Assembly (NCBI GenBank): GCA_002705055.1
Contig: PAHY01000025.1
Coordinates: 1-62,627, forward strand
DNA from: Planctomycetota bacterium
GTDB lineage: Bacteria; Planctomycetota; UBA1135
DNA length: 62,627 bases
Reading direction: 5' to 3'
The first letter of the stretch is position 1; every line of letters begins with the position of its first letter. Below, piece by piece: positions 26,190-39,977 of the stretch. The position numbers and the translations under genes are program-made. A model generated the notes under the pieces. That model saw only the letters and a list, made by a program, of their open reading frames with translations, had not been told where the DNA came from and did no database searches.

Positions 26190-27854
26190 ATGAAGCTTCG
26201 CCACCTCCTCCTTCCCCTGGCGCTGCTCGCCCCCACGGCAAGCGCGCAGGAGGCTCTTCCGGTCACCGGCCTCCCCGCCGAAGACCCCGTCACGCAGGCG
26301 ATCCTCCACGCCGAGGACCTGCAGGTGATGGACCACCTGGAAGAGCTCTCCGAGGGCATCGGCCCCCGCCTGACCTCCTCGGACAAGCTGACCGAGGCCT
26401 GCGCCTGGGCCGCCGATCGCTTCCGCGCCTTCGGCCTGGAAAACGTGCGCCTTGAAGAATGGGGCACCTTCCCCGTGGGCTACAACCGTCGCGTCATGGA
26501 CGGCCGCATGGTCGCGCCGTTCAAGCGCCGCCTGGTCTTTGCCTCGCCCGCTTGGGGTGCAGGCACCGATGGCATGCAGGTCGGCCCCGTCCGCATCGCG
26601 CCGGCCAACGCGGAACAGCTCGAAGCCGCGCGCGGCAGCTTTGGCGGCGCCTGGGTGCTCGTGGCCAACACCCGCCCCCGCTTCGACCGCGCGGCGGACA
26701 GCGAGGACTTCCGCGATCAGCTAGGGCGCTTCCTTGACGAGGAAGGCATCCTCGGCACCATTCGCGCCGGCCGCCGCGAGCTGGTGCACACCGGCGGCAA
26801 CTACCGCATCTCCGCAGATGCGCTCCCCACGCGGGTCAGCATCACTCTGCTGCGGGAGCAGTGGCAGGAGATGTTCTCGATGCTGGAGCAGGATCAGGAA
26901 GTGCAGATCGGCTTCGACATCGAGGCCGAGTTCGTGCCGGGTCCGATCCCGCTCTACAACGTCATCGCGGAGATCCCGGGCGAGACGGACGAGCTGGTGA
27001 TCGTCGGCGGCCACATCGACTCCTGGGACGGCGCCCGTGGCGCGCAGGACAACGGCACCGGCACCTCGACCACGCTCGAGGCAGCGCGCCTGCTGGCAGC
27101 CAGCGGCGTGCGCCCCAAGCGCACCATCCGCTTCATGCTGTGGTCCGGCGAAGAGCAGGGCCTGCTGGGTTCCCGCGCCTACATCGAGCAGAATCCCGAA
27201 GAGCTCGACCGCATCAGCTGCGTGCTGGTGCACGACGGCGGCACCAACGCCTGCGCCGGCATCTACGCGACACCGGGGATGATGCCGATGTTTGAAGAGG
27301 TCTTCGGCCCGATCGTCGAGCACTTCGCCGACCACGAAGACGAGGACCTGCGCTTCCGGCTGCGTCCGCTGGAACGGCTGCCGCGCGGCATCGGCTCCGA
27401 CCACGACGCCTATCTCACGGCCCCCACGCCGGTTCCGGGCTTCTTCTGGGATCAGCGCGGCCAAACCAGCTACGGCTTCATTCACCACACGCAGAATGAC
27501 ACGATCGAGCACGTCCGCCCGGACTACCAGGAGTTCACTTCGCGGGTCGTGGCGGCCGCCGCCTGGCGCTTCGCTAACACCGAGCAGATGGTGCCGCGCG
27601 GTGACATGTTCGGTCCGCCTCCCAAGCGACTGGGCGTGCTGCTTGCCGATGACGGCATCACCGTGTCGAGCCTGACCGAAGGCGGCAAGGCCGAAGCCGC
27701 CGGAATCGAGGCAGGCGATCAGCTGCGGCAGATCGGCGCGGTTTCGATTGAGAGCCAGGACGACATTCGTCGCGCCATTCGTGAAGCGGAAGGCGAGACC
27801 GAAGTGATCGTGCAGCGCGGCATCGAAGAGATCGTGTTCCGGATCGTCTGGTAG
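26190..27854 (+). CDS. Secreted M28-family metallopeptidase with C-terminal PDZ domain
   Basis: The 554-residue exported protein has a signal peptide ending TASAQ. A PA-like insert (about 120-260) is followed by the M28 zinc peptidase core: GGHIDSWD (first ligand His), DNGTGTSTTLE (bridging Asp), SGEEQGLLGS (catalytic Glu) and GSDHDAY (later ligand). A PDZ domain at about 470-554 (VSSLTEGGKAEAAGIEAGDQL) may bind substrate tails. It probably releases N-terminal residues from peptides in the periplasm or outside. It is a single gene closed by a strong terminator. Confidence 0.92.
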   Translation: MKLRHLLLPLALLAPTASAQEALPVTGLPAEDPVTQAILHAEDLQVMDHLEELSEGIGPRLTSSDKLTEACAWAADRFRAFGLENVRLEEWGTFPVGYNRRVMDGRMVAPFKRRLVFASPAWGAGTDGMQVGPVRIAPANAEQLEAARGSFGGAWVLVANTRPRFDRAADSEDFRDQLGRFLDEEGILGTIRAGRRELVHTGGNYRISADALPTRVSITLLREQWQEMFSMLEQDQEVQIGFDIEAEFVPGPIPLYNVIAEIPGETDELVIVGGHIDSWDGARGAQDNGTGTSTTLEAARLLAASGVRPKRTIRFMLWSGEEQGLLGSRAYIEQNPEELDRISCVLVHDGGTNACAGIYATPGMMPMFEEVFGPIVEHFADHEDEDLRFRLRPLERLPRGIGSDHDAYLTAPTPVPGFFWDQRGQTSYGFIHHTQNDTIEHVRPDYQEFTSRVVAAAAWRFANTEQMVPRGDMFGPPPKRLGVLLADDGITVSSLTEGGKAEAAGIEAGDQLRQIGAVSIESQDDIRRAIREAEGETEVIVQRGIEEIVFRIVW

Positions 27855-27873
27855 AACTCGCTACAGACGACAC

Positions 27874-27906
27874 GAGCCGGGCCCCGAGCCCGGCTCATTT
27901 TTTTTT
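27874..27906 (+). terminator. Intrinsic terminator after the M28 peptidase
   Basis: GAGCCGGGC and GCCCGGCTC form a 9-bp stem with a 5-nt loop, followed by A and a run of nine T. It isolates the peptidase gene from the two-component cluster that starts immediately after. Confidence 0.92.
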
Positions 27907-27915
27907 GCCGGTTCG

Positions 27916-27949
27916 TTCAGACCGAATTCAGGATTCAGCTTGGGTTCAG
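27916..27949 (+). promoter_or_regulatory. Four TTCAG repeats: candidate OmpR-type operator
   Basis: TTCAG occurs at 27916, 27927, 27934 and 27945. The first pair and the second pair are each spaced exactly 11 bp start to start, the geometry OmpR-family dimers use. An OmpR-type regulator is encoded 2 kb downstream on the same strand. The site lies 66 bp upstream of the first exported paralogue and is a plausible autoregulated control point. Confidence 0.55.
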
Positions 27950-28015
27950 GGCTCTTGGGCGATGGTGCGTTCGTGGGCAAGCCGCCCGCAAGAACTTCCA
28001 TCTCATCCAAGAATC

Positions 28016-28954
28016 ATGAACAACAAAACGAGCCTTCGCGTGGCTGCCTACGCCGCGACGATTTCCTTCCTGGGCCTCGCTGCCCATAGCTTTGCGAGCT
28101 CCTACCAGAGCTCGATCGGCAAGACCACGGCGGACGCCCTGTTGGAAGCGACGCGCCTCGACGCGCACTCGGACTTCCTCGAGGCCTTCGCGATCGCGCT
28201 GAATGAGCCCTTTGACGAGTTCCCGGACGCGATGCGCGAAGCCTGGGCTGAACGCACCGAAGAGCTGGAGCTGGCCGAAGACCAGTATGAAATGCGCCTG
28301 CAGGTCTTCCATCAGGTGGGCCACGGTCGCTACCTGCCCGAGCTCGACCCCGCCGAGTTCGACGCGGCGCTGACCAACACCTACTTCCCGTTCCCGGTCG
28401 GCCAGACTTTGGTCTACGAAAAGACGACCGCCGAAGGCGTCGAGCGAGTCGAGGTCACCGCGCTCGCTGACACCATCGAGATCGACGACATCGAGTGCCG
28501 CCAGGTCCAGGACACCGCCTACCTGGACGGAGTCCTGCTCGAAGACACCATCGACTGGTACGCCCAGCACACCAACGGCGACGTCTGGTACATGGGCGAG
28601 ATCTCGAAGAACTACGACGAGGACGGCTTCCTCGAGGACATCGACGGCTCCTGGCGTCACGGCAAGGATGGCGCGCAGGCCGGCATCCTGATGCCCGGGA
28701 CCCCCGTCATCGGCCAGCTCTACCGCCAGGAGTACTGGATTGATGAGGCCGAAGATGTCGGCCGCGTCGTCGCGACGAACGAAACCGTGGTCGTTCCGGC
28801 CGGCACCTTCACCGGCTGCCTCAAGACCGAGGACGGAACCGCGCTCGAACCCGACGCGCGCGAGTTCAAGTACTACGCACCGGGCGTCGGCCTGGTCCTC
28901 GAAGTGGACCCGGAATCCGGCGAACGCCTGGAGCTGATTCAGATCATCCCCTGA
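28016..28954 (+). CDS. Exported protein, first of two paralogues beside a two-component system
   Basis: The 312-residue protein has a signal peptide (about 1-28, FLGLAAHSFASS) and a beta-rich C-terminal domain of a recognisable but unnamed family: TLVYEKTTAEGVERVEV, then VWYMGEISKNYDEDGF, GSWRHGKDGAQAGILMPG, YRQEYWIDEAEDVG and YYAPGVGLVLEVD. The second paralogue shares these blocks with clear identity. The acidic N-terminal half has no motif. Its position before the regulator and kinase suggests it is a target or a ligand-binding partner of that system; this is inference. Confidence 0.75.
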   Translation: MNNKTSLRVAAYAATISFLGLAAHSFASSYQSSIGKTTADALLEATRLDAHSDFLEAFAIALNEPFDEFPDAMREAWAERTEELELAEDQYEMRLQVFHQVGHGRYLPELDPAEFDAALTNTYFPFPVGQTLVYEKTTAEGVERVEVTALADTIEIDDIECRQVQDTAYLDGVLLEDTIDWYAQHTNGDVWYMGEISKNYDEDGFLEDIDGSWRHGKDGAQAGILMPGTPVIGQLYRQEYWIDEAEDVGRVVATNETVVVPAGTFTGCLKTEDGTALEPDAREFKYYAPGVGLVLEVDPESGERLELIQIIP

Positions 28955-28968
28955 TCACAAAGCCTTAT

Positions 28969-28994
28969 GCATCCCGAGCTTAGGCTCGGGATGC
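28969..28994 (+). terminator. Hairpin between the two paralogue genes
   Basis: GCATCCCGAGC and GCTCGGGATGC form a perfect 11-bp stem around TTAG. It lies 14 bp after the first paralogue's stop and just before the second TTCAG-type site. No T run follows, so it may be a weak terminator, an mRNA-stabilising hairpin, or a processing point. Confidence 0.5.
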
Positions 28995-28998
28995 TGCA

Positions 28999-29014
28999 TT
29001 CATCCTGGATTCAG
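28999..29014 (+). promoter_or_regulatory. TTCAT-N6-TTCAG: second candidate OmpR-type operator
   Basis: TTCAT (28999) and TTCAG (29010) are 11 bp apart, the same spacing as the site at 27916. The 11-mer GGATTCAGCTT is shared exactly by the two sites (27931-27941 and 29007-29017). It lies 58 bp before the second paralogue, which leads into the regulator gene. Confidence 0.5.
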
Positions 29015-29072
29015 CTTTGCGTGCTAGCTTGCCTGGGAACCACTTCGCTCTTCCAAACCCCTGTCGCTCCTC

Positions 29073-29987
29073 ATGTTCCAGCGCCTCATTCTCCTTCCCC
29101 TCGCCGCAGCGGCCCTCGCGCTGCCCGCTCCCGGCCAATCCCATCCCCCGCCCGGCGCCGCGAGCGCCTATGCCGCGCGCGAGGCGCAGCGCCTCGAGGT
29201 GCAGCACCGTTTCTGGATCCGCGCCGGACGCGAGATCAACGCCGGAGGCCTCGATCTGCGCGCCCGCCTGCGCGAAGCCTGGAACGACAAGATCGAAGAG
29301 CTCGCCGTCGTCGAGGCCAGCTATGCCATGCGCCGGCAGCTGCTGATTGAGTTTGGATCGGGCAGCTACCGTCCTCTCCTTCCGCCGAGCGAGTTCAGCG
29401 CGGACATCACCCACCCCTACATGCCCTTCGTGCCGGGACGCACCCTGGTCTATGAACGGCAGACGGCCGAGGGTCTGGAGCGCATCGAGACCTCGGCGCT
29501 GCAGGAGGTGATCATGATTCAAGGGATCCCGTGTCGGCCGATTCGCGAGTATGAAACGCTCGACGGCAAGCTGGTCGAAGAGTCGATCAACTGGATCTCG
29601 CAGCGCGTCGACGGCTCGGTCTGGTACTTCGGCGAGATCGCTCGCATCTACGAGGACGGTTTCCTCAGCAGCCTCGACGGTTCCTGGCGCTACGGCGTGG
29701 ACGGCGCGCAACCCGGCGTGCTGATGCCCGCACAGCCGCAAGTCGGCCAGGTCTATCGCCAGGAGTTTCTGCTGGGTACGGCCGAGGATGTCGCCCGGGT
29801 CCTCGATACCAACGCGACCGAGACCATCTCCGGCCACACCCTGACTTCCTGCGTCGTGACCCAGGAGGAGACGCCGATCGAGCCGGATGACCTGGGCACC
29901 AAGACTTACGCGCCAGGCGTCGGCCTCGTGCTCGAGGTCGATGTGGCCACCGGGGGCCGTCTCGAACTCGTCGACGTCATCGACTAG
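29073..29987 (+). CDS. Exported protein, second paralogue beside a two-component system
   Basis: The 304-residue protein has a signal peptide (about 1-22, LALPAPGQS). Its C-terminal domain follows the first paralogue block by block: TLVYERQTAEGLERIE, VWYFGEIARIYEDGF, GSWRYGVDGAQPGVLMP, YRQEFLLGTAEDVAR and TYAPGVGLVLEVD. The N-terminal halves also align loosely (RLDAHSDF/RLEVQHRF). It lies 8 bp before the response regulator gene and so probably shares its transcript. Function unknown. Confidence 0.75.
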   Translation: MFQRLILLPLAAAALALPAPGQSHPPPGAASAYAAREAQRLEVQHRFWIRAGREINAGGLDLRARLREAWNDKIEELAVVEASYAMRRQLLIEFGSGSYRPLLPPSEFSADITHPYMPFVPGRTLVYERQTAEGLERIETSALQEVIMIQGIPCRPIREYETLDGKLVEESINWISQRVDGSVWYFGEIARIYEDGFLSSLDGSWRYGVDGAQPGVLMPAQPQVGQVYRQEFLLGTAEDVARVLDTNATETISGHTLTSCVVTQEETPIEPDDLGTKTYAPGVGLVLEVDVATGGRLELVDVID

Positions 29988-29995
29988 CGCCCCCC

Positions 29996-30676
29996 ATGAC
30001 GCGCATTCTGCTGGTCGAGGACGAGCCACGGCTCGCGCGCTCGCTCGTGATGGGCCTGCGCGACGAGCAGTTCGTGGTCGATCACGCCGAGGACGGCGAA
30101 CAGGCGCTGTGGCTGGCCGAATCCGGCCAGCACGCCGCTGTCCTGCTCGATCTGCGCATTCCGAAGCTGGACGGACTCGAAGTCTGCCGCCGCCTGCGCG
30201 CAGCGGGCTCGACGGTCCCGATCCTGATGCTGACCGCCTGCGACACGACTGAGGAGATCGTGCAGGGCCTCAACCTGGGTGCCGACGACTATCTCACCAA
30301 GCCCTTCCAGTTTGCCGAGATGCTCGCGCGCCTGCGCGCCGTCCTGCGTCGCCCCAGCGGCCGCCGCAGCCCGCGGCTTCAGGTTGCGGACCTTGAACTC
30401 GATCCCAGCGGGCAGCGCGTCTGGAGAGCGGGCCAGGAGATCCTGCTGAGCAATCTGGAATACCGCGTGCTCGAGCATCTGATGCGCCACGCCGGTTCCG
30501 TCCAAAGCCGCGCGCGCATCGCCGCGGCGGTCTGGCAGGACGAACTTGGCCCGGAATCGAACGTGCTGGAGGTCATCATCTCGCACCTGCGACGCAAGCT
30601 GGATCAGGACCACGATCAGAAGCTGCTGCACACGCGACGTGGGGCCGGCTACGTCCTCAGTGAGGCCCACGCATGA
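29996..30676 (+). CDS. OmpR-family response regulator
   Basis: The 226-residue protein has a receiver domain with acidic pocket E8-D9, phosphoacceptor D52 (LLDLRIPKLDG), the switch threonine in LMLTA and the TKPF lysine. A winged-helix OmpR/PhoB DNA-binding domain follows, ending HTRRGAGYVL. It likely binds tandem direct repeats, such as the TTCAG sites upstream. The kinase gene overlaps its stop by ATGA. Confidence 0.95.
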   Translation: MTRILLVEDEPRLARSLVMGLRDEQFVVDHAEDGEQALWLAESGQHAAVLLDLRIPKLDGLEVCRRLRAAGSTVPILMLTACDTTEEIVQGLNLGADDYLTKPFQFAEMLARLRAVLRRPSGRRSPRLQVADLELDPSGQRVWRAGQEILLSNLEYRVLEHLMRHAGSVQSRARIAAAVWQDELGPESNVLEVIISHLRRKLDQDHDQKLLHTRRGAGYVLSEAHA

Positions 30677-32103
30677 AGTCGCTCACCTTGCGAAGCCAGG
30701 TCGTCGTCTGGTTCGTCGGCCTGACGGTCGTGATCCTGGCGGTCGCCGCGCGCGCGATGTACCTCGAGACTCGGGATCATCTGAGCGCCGCGCTCGATCA
30801 GGGCATGGCCGCGACCGCGACCACCCTGGTCGCCCTGAGCGATTGGGATGAACACGCCGAAGCGGTCGAGTTCGAGCTCGACGAAGACCTGGCAGCGCGA
30901 ATGGCCGCCTCGCGCCCCGGCTCCAGCGAGGAGATCCTGACCTGGCCGGAGCGCGCCCCGGTCCACACGCGCGGCCCGGAGCTGCTCGCGCCGCTGCCGG
31001 AGCCTGACTGGGCAGCTGACGCCGACCTGCGCGCGCGCGAGTGGGTGGAGTACACCACGGCCGAAGGCCCTCAAGGCAAGGTGCGGATCTGCTCGATGCT
31101 GGCCTACACCCCGCCCGACCCGGAAGAGCTGGATGCGCACGAGTTCACACTGCTCGTGCGCGTGCAGGAGAGCCTCGCGCCGCTCGAAGCCGAGCTCGCC
31201 GCCGTGCTGCGCTTCACGCTCGGCTTCGGTCTGGTGGCGCTCGCTGCGGCCATCCTGCTCGGCTTCGCGCTGGCGCGCCGGGTCACGGGCCCGCTGCAGG
31301 CGCTCGGCGAGGCCGCGGCTCAGGTACGCGCCGGTCAGCCGGCTCGCCTCCCCCGCCGCGGCGTCGAAGACGAGGTCGATCGACTGCGGGACCACCTCGA
31401 GGACGCCTTCCACCGTCTGGACGAAGCGCTCCGACGCCAGGCGCGCTTCACTTCGGATGCCGCGCACGAGCTGCGCAACCCGATCGCGGTCATTCAGAAC
31501 GCCGCCGAAGTGGCGCTTCGGCGCGAGCGCACGGTCGAAGACTATCGTCACTTCTTCGCCGACGTGCTCGCCACCGCCACCCGCATGGGCCGAGTCGTCG
31601 ATGCTCTTCTTCTGCTCGCGCGGCTGGACGCGGTGCGCACCGCGAGCCGATTCGAGAGGGTCGACCTGGGCGAGGTCGCGCGTGACTCCGCCTCCGCCAT
31701 CGCCGAGGGCAAGGAGCGGATCCAGCTTGAGGTCGCGGAGGACGCGATCGTGCAGGGCGACGACGGCCTGCTGCGCGTGCTGGTCGACAATCTGATCTCC
31801 AATGCGCTGCGCTACTCGCCGGGCGATCAGCCGGTGCGCCTCACGGTCACGCGCCCGGATGCGGAGGGCGTCGTGCTGGAAGTGAGCGACCATGGCCCGG
31901 GGATCCCCGCCTCGGCGCGCGCGCGCATCTTTGATCGCTTCTACCGCGCCCACGACCCGGCGCACCAGCAGGACGGGGCCGGCCTCGGCCTTGCGATCGT
32001 CTCGGAGGTCGCGAGCGTGCACGCGGTGCAGGCGCAGGTTGACAGCACCGATGCTGGCACGACCATCCGGGTGCGCTTTCCTTCGCGCAGCCGCGCCGCT
32101 TAA
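30673..32103 (+). CDS. Membrane sensor histidine kinase
   Basis: The 476-residue protein has two transmembrane helices (about 9-28 and 181-201) bounding a periplasmic sensor region of about 150 residues. A HAMP linker (about 202-255) is followed by HisKA with H265 in AHELRNPIAVIQ. The ATPase domain has N box LVDNLISNALRYSP, G1 SDHGPGIP and G2 GAGLGLAIVSEVA. It is the cognate partner of the overlapping OmpR-type regulator. The sensor domain shows no family I can name; the two exported paralogues encoded upstream are candidate partners. Confidence 0.95.
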   Translation: MKSLTLRSQVVVWFVGLTVVILAVAARAMYLETRDHLSAALDQGMAATATTLVALSDWDEHAEAVEFELDEDLAARMAASRPGSSEEILTWPERAPVHTRGPELLAPLPEPDWAADADLRAREWVEYTTAEGPQGKVRICSMLAYTPPDPEELDAHEFTLLVRVQESLAPLEAELAAVLRFTLGFGLVALAAAILLGFALARRVTGPLQALGEAAAQVRAGQPARLPRRGVEDEVDRLRDHLEDAFHRLDEALRRQARFTSDAAHELRNPIAVIQNAAEVALRRERTVEDYRHFFADVLATATRMGRVVDALLLLARLDAVRTASRFERVDLGEVARDSASAIAEGKERIQLEVAEDAIVQGDDGLLRVLVDNLISNALRYSPGDQPVRLTVTRPDAEGVVLEVSDHGPGIPASARARIFDRFYRAHDPAHQQDGAGLGLAIVSEVASVHAVQAQVDSTDAGTTIRVRFPSRSRAA

Positions 32104-32525
32104 ACGTCGAAGTCGTCGAGCAGGCCGGCGGGCAGCAAGCGAATCGTCCGCGTGATCGAACCACGCTCGACGCTCTGGAGTTCAAGGCGCACGCGCCAGG
32201 AATCATCCTCGCGCTCATCGTCGAGGCGCAGGCCGCGCCACTCCACTTCCTCAGCAGGCTCGTCGAACTGCGTCCCCAGGTCGTGGACCGTTTCGCCCGG
32301 ATCCACCTCGCCGTTGTCGTTCTCGTCGGCGAAGACGATCAGGCGCGCCGCAGCGATGCGGTCGCCGCCCCCGAATTCGACCTCGACCTTGGACAGGGTG
32401 TCGCCACGCCGCTTGATCTCGTAGTGATCCTCGCCGCCATCGCTGCGCTTCACCTCGATATCGGTGATCGCGATCATGCAGGAGGGTGCGAACAGGAGAG
32501 CAGCCAGGGGAAGCGCGCGGAGCAT
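32100..32525 (-). CDS. Small lipoprotein-like protein with EF-hand-like motif
   Basis: The 141-residue protein has a signal ending FAPSC (a weak lipobox) and a calcium-loop-like DENDNGEVDPGE after a hydrophobic strand and Phe, as in the lipoprotein at 24800. Its stop overlaps the kinase stop convergently. I preferred the ATG directly before the signal; an upstream GTG (32552) would add nine residues. Function unknown. Confidence 0.6.
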   Translation of the reverse strand: MLRALPLAALLFAPSCMIAITDIEVKRSDGGEDHYEIKRRGDTLSKVEVEFGGGDRIAAARLIVFADENDNGEVDPGETVHDLGTQFDEPAEEVEWRGLRLDDEREDDSWRVRLELQSVERGSITRTIRLLPAGLLDDFDV

Positions 32526-32590
32526 GAGCAGGGTTACGCGGCGCCCAGCCACGCGTTGGCTGGCTTTCTCCGGCTCACCCGGCTGCCCGA

Positions 32591-36909
<4,319 letters not shown>

Positions 36910-36932
<23 letters not shown>

Positions 36933-37812
36933 TCTGCTGGCGCGGCTGGCGCGGCTCGAGCTGCGCGCCCGCACTGCAGTCGAAGGCCTCGCCGGTGGAT
37001 CTCATCAGTCGAACGCCTTCGGGGCGAGCACGACCTTCGCGCAGCACCGCGAATACGTGCCCGGGGACGACGTGCGCGCGCTCGACTGGAAGCTGATGGC
37101 TCGCACCGAGCGAGACATCGTGCGCCAGTATGAAGAGGAGACCGACCTCACCTGCTATCTGGTGCTCGACGCCTCGGCTTCGATGCGCTTCGGCAGTCTG
37201 GAATGGAGCAAGCACGACTACGCCACATGGGTGGCCGCGGCGCTCGCCTATCTGCTCGCGCAGCAGACCGACAACTTCGCGCTGGCAATCACCCAGGGCG
37301 GTGAACTCAGCCATTGGATGCCGCCCCGCCGCGGCGAGTCGAATCGCGCGGCGCTGACCGAGGTGCTGGAGCAGTCCGAAGCGGACGGCGAAGGCGACCC
37401 GGGCGCCGGCCTCGAGGCCGCGGTCACCCGCATGGAGCGCCGCGGGCTGGTGGTCTGGATCAGCGACTGCCTGGGCGAACCGGATCAGGCGGTGCGCGCC
37501 GCCTCACGGCTGCGCCACGCCGGCCACGACATGATCACGCTGCGGATCCTCGATCCCGCCGAGATCGACTTCCCTTATGGCCGCCACACCCGATTCGAAG
37601 CGCTGGAGGGAATCGACCATTTGCTGCTGGAGCCGCGCGCGGTGCGCGACGCCTACCTCAAGGAGTTCGAAGAGCACGGCGCCACGCTGCGTCGCGGCCT
37701 GCGCGCGCTGCGCACCGACTTCCGACGGCTGCCCACCGATGAGGCCCTCGACGTGGGACTGAACAGCTTCCTCAGCGCCCGCACCTCACGACTGCGGAGG
37801 TCGCGCCGATGA
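36910..37812 (+). CDS. DUF58 family protein (second copy)
   Basis: The 300-residue protein has the DUF58 signature REYVPGDDVRALDW at about 47 and the VWA-like DASASM at about 87. It starts with GTG inside moxR and ends with ATGA overlapping the next gene. It likely serves as a partner of the adjacent MoxR; the family's biochemistry is unsettled. Confidence 0.93.
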
Positions 37813-39977
37813 ACTTCCTGTTCCCGGGCATGCTGTGGGCGCTGCCGCTGGTCTCGCTCCCGGTGATCATTCACCTGCTCAATCGCCAGCGTTACCAGCG
37901 GGTCGAGTTTGGCGCGATGGAGTTCCTGCGACGGGCGATCAAGCGCACCCGGCGGCGCGTTCTGCTCGAGGACATTCTGCTGCTGGCCTTGCGCACGCTG
38001 GCGGTGCTCTTCCTCATCCTCGGCCTTGCTGGCCCCACGCTGGGCCCGGGCGCCGTGATCGGCAGCCGCGCCCCGCGCGCCGAGATCGTGATTCTCGATC
38101 ACTCCATGTCGATGAATCGCCGCGTCGAAGGCAGCAGCGCCTTTGAGCGCGCGCGCGAAGGCGTGCAGAGCATGCTCGAGGACCTGGATCCGGGCCGCGG
38201 TGATCGCGCGGCGCTGATCCTGGCCGGCACACGGGCGGTGCGTCCGGCGTACGGCAACCCGGTCGAAGTGCGGCTCGCGCTCGACGAATTGGATGCGGCC
38301 GCGCCCGGTCCGGCCGCGCTGGCCGAGGCGCTGGAAGCCGCGCGGCGCACCGCCGAAACCCTGGAGAGTGAATCCGGCCTCGCCCCCAGCATTCGGGTCT
38401 ACTCGGATCTGCAGGCCGCGAGCTGGCAGCTCGATGGTCCGCTCGGCGAAGCCCTCCAGCGCCTGGCCGCCGAAGGCCGCACCCTGCGCGTCCATGACGT
38501 CGGCGCGGATGGCGCCAACACCGCCGTCCTCTCGCTCACGCTCAGCCCCAGCCAGCTCACCGCGGGCGGCGCTTCTGAGGTGCGCGCGGTGGTGCGCCGC
38601 TACGGCCCGGCGCGCAGCGTGCGCGCCACCCTGCTGCTCGATGGCGATACGGTGCACACCGAGACGCTGGACCTGGGTTATTCCGGCGAAGTCGAGTTCC
38701 AGCACCTGCTGCAGCCGGCGCGTTCCGGGCCGCGCGGCGTCACGTTGCAGCTCGAAGGCGACGAACTGATCGATGACGACGCGCGGCACGCCATCCTGCG
38801 GGTGGCGGAAGCGCTGCCCACGCTGGTTGTTGGACGCAACGCCCCGACCGATCGCCCGGACGGCATCTTCGAAGCGGTGGTCCGTTATCTCGACCTCGGC
38901 CCGAGTGGTCCGCTGGTGGTCGAGACCGAAGACCCCAGCCGACTGCGCGGCAATCGCCTCGACGGGATCGGCCTGCTGATCCTCGCCGACCCCGGCCCGC
39001 TCGACGGCAGCGCGGCCGAAGCGGTGCAGGCCTTTCTGGCGCGCGGCGGCGGCTTGGGCATCCTGCCCGGACCGCAGACCACGCAGACGGACCTGGATCC
39101 TCTGTGGAGCGCCATCGCCCCCGAAGGCCTCCGCTTCGGGCGTCCCGCCGAGCTGGGCACCGACACCGCGCGGCTTGCCATCCTGCGCGAGGACCACCCG
39201 GCGCTGCAGCTGTTCCTGGATCCGCGCTGGCGTCCGCTGCTGACCGAGGTCCCGCACCTTTCCTTCCGGCCGATCCGCACGCCCGCCGAGAACACGGCGA
39301 TCACCCGCATCCTGCGTTTTGCCGGCGCCGAAGACGCCGGCGAGACCGCGATCGGCGACGCCCTGGTCAGCTGGCAGCACGAAGCCGGCCGCATCGCCCT
39401 GCTGACGGCGGCTCCGCTCGCTGCCTGGAACCTGATGGACCAGGTGCCCGGCGGCACCCTGCCCTTCCTGCTCGATCTGGCGCAGTCGCTGGCTCCGCGA
39501 GCAGGTCACCCGGATGTGATTCAGATCGGCGACGAGATCGCCGTCGAGCTGCCGGGCGCGCCGGCCGCCGCCGCGCTGCTTGCGCCCGATGGCCGTCGCA
39601 GCGTGCCGGCCGAACCCGCCGAGCCGCTCAGCGGCGGACGCACCCGCCTGCAGGCCCTCGCCGAGGTCCTGCTCCCGGGCCTCTGGACCATTGAGGCCGA
39701 TCTGCTCGAAGGCGATGGCCTGGAGCGTCGGCACATCGAACGGATCGCCGCCAACGTGCCCGCCGCCGAATCGGATCCGACCCCTGCGGACAGCGAAGCG
39801 ATTCGCCTCGCGCTCCCGGAAGGCAGCGAGCTGCTTCGACCCGACGAAGCCGCCACCACGCGCACGGACAACGAGGCGGGCGATGCGCGCCTCGCGCAGC
39901 TGCTGTTCGCGCTGATGGCCGGCTGCCTGGTCATCGAAACCCTGCTGGCCACTCTGCTCGACCGGAGGCGCGGATGA
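37809..39977 (+). CDS. BatA-like membrane VWA protein
   Basis: The 722-residue protein opens with a BatA N-terminal domain: FLFPGMLWALPLVSLPVIIHLLN, then RRVLLEDILLLALRTLAVLFLILGLAGP, two membrane helices with an aerotolerance-type signature. A VWA region has DHSMSM (a weakened MIDAS). A long periplasmic part and a C-terminal helix at about 697-715 follow. It lies after DUF58 with an ATGA overlap and before another large membrane protein with an ATGA overlap. Confidence 0.85.
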   Translation: MNFLFPGMLWALPLVSLPVIIHLLNRQRYQRVEFGAMEFLRRAIKRTRRRVLLEDILLLALRTLAVLFLILGLAGPTLGPGAVIGSRAPRAEIVILDHSMSMNRRVEGSSAFERAREGVQSMLEDLDPGRGDRAALILAGTRAVRPAYGNPVEVRLALDELDAAAPGPAALAEALEAARRTAETLESESGLAPSIRVYSDLQAASWQLDGPLGEALQRLAAEGRTLRVHDVGADGANTAVLSLTLSPSQLTAGGASEVRAVVRRYGPARSVRATLLLDGDTVHTETLDLGYSGEVEFQHLLQPARSGPRGVTLQLEGDELIDDDARHAILRVAEALPTLVVGRNAPTDRPDGIFEAVVRYLDLGPSGPLVVETEDPSRLRGNRLDGIGLLILADPGPLDGSAAEAVQAFLARGGGLGILPGPQTTQTDLDPLWSAIAPEGLRFGRPAELGTDTARLAILREDHPALQLFLDPRWRPLLTEVPHLSFRPIRTPAENTAITRILRFAGAEDAGETAIGDALVSWQHEAGRIALLTAAPLAAWNLMDQVPGGTLPFLLDLAQSLAPRAGHPDVIQIGDEIAVELPGAPAAAALLAPDGRRSVPAEPAEPLSGGRTRLQALAEVLLPGLWTIEADLLEGDGLERRHIERIAANVPAAESDPTPADSEAIRLALPEGSELLRPDEAATTRTDNEAGDARLAQLLFALMAGCLVIETLLATLLDRRRG

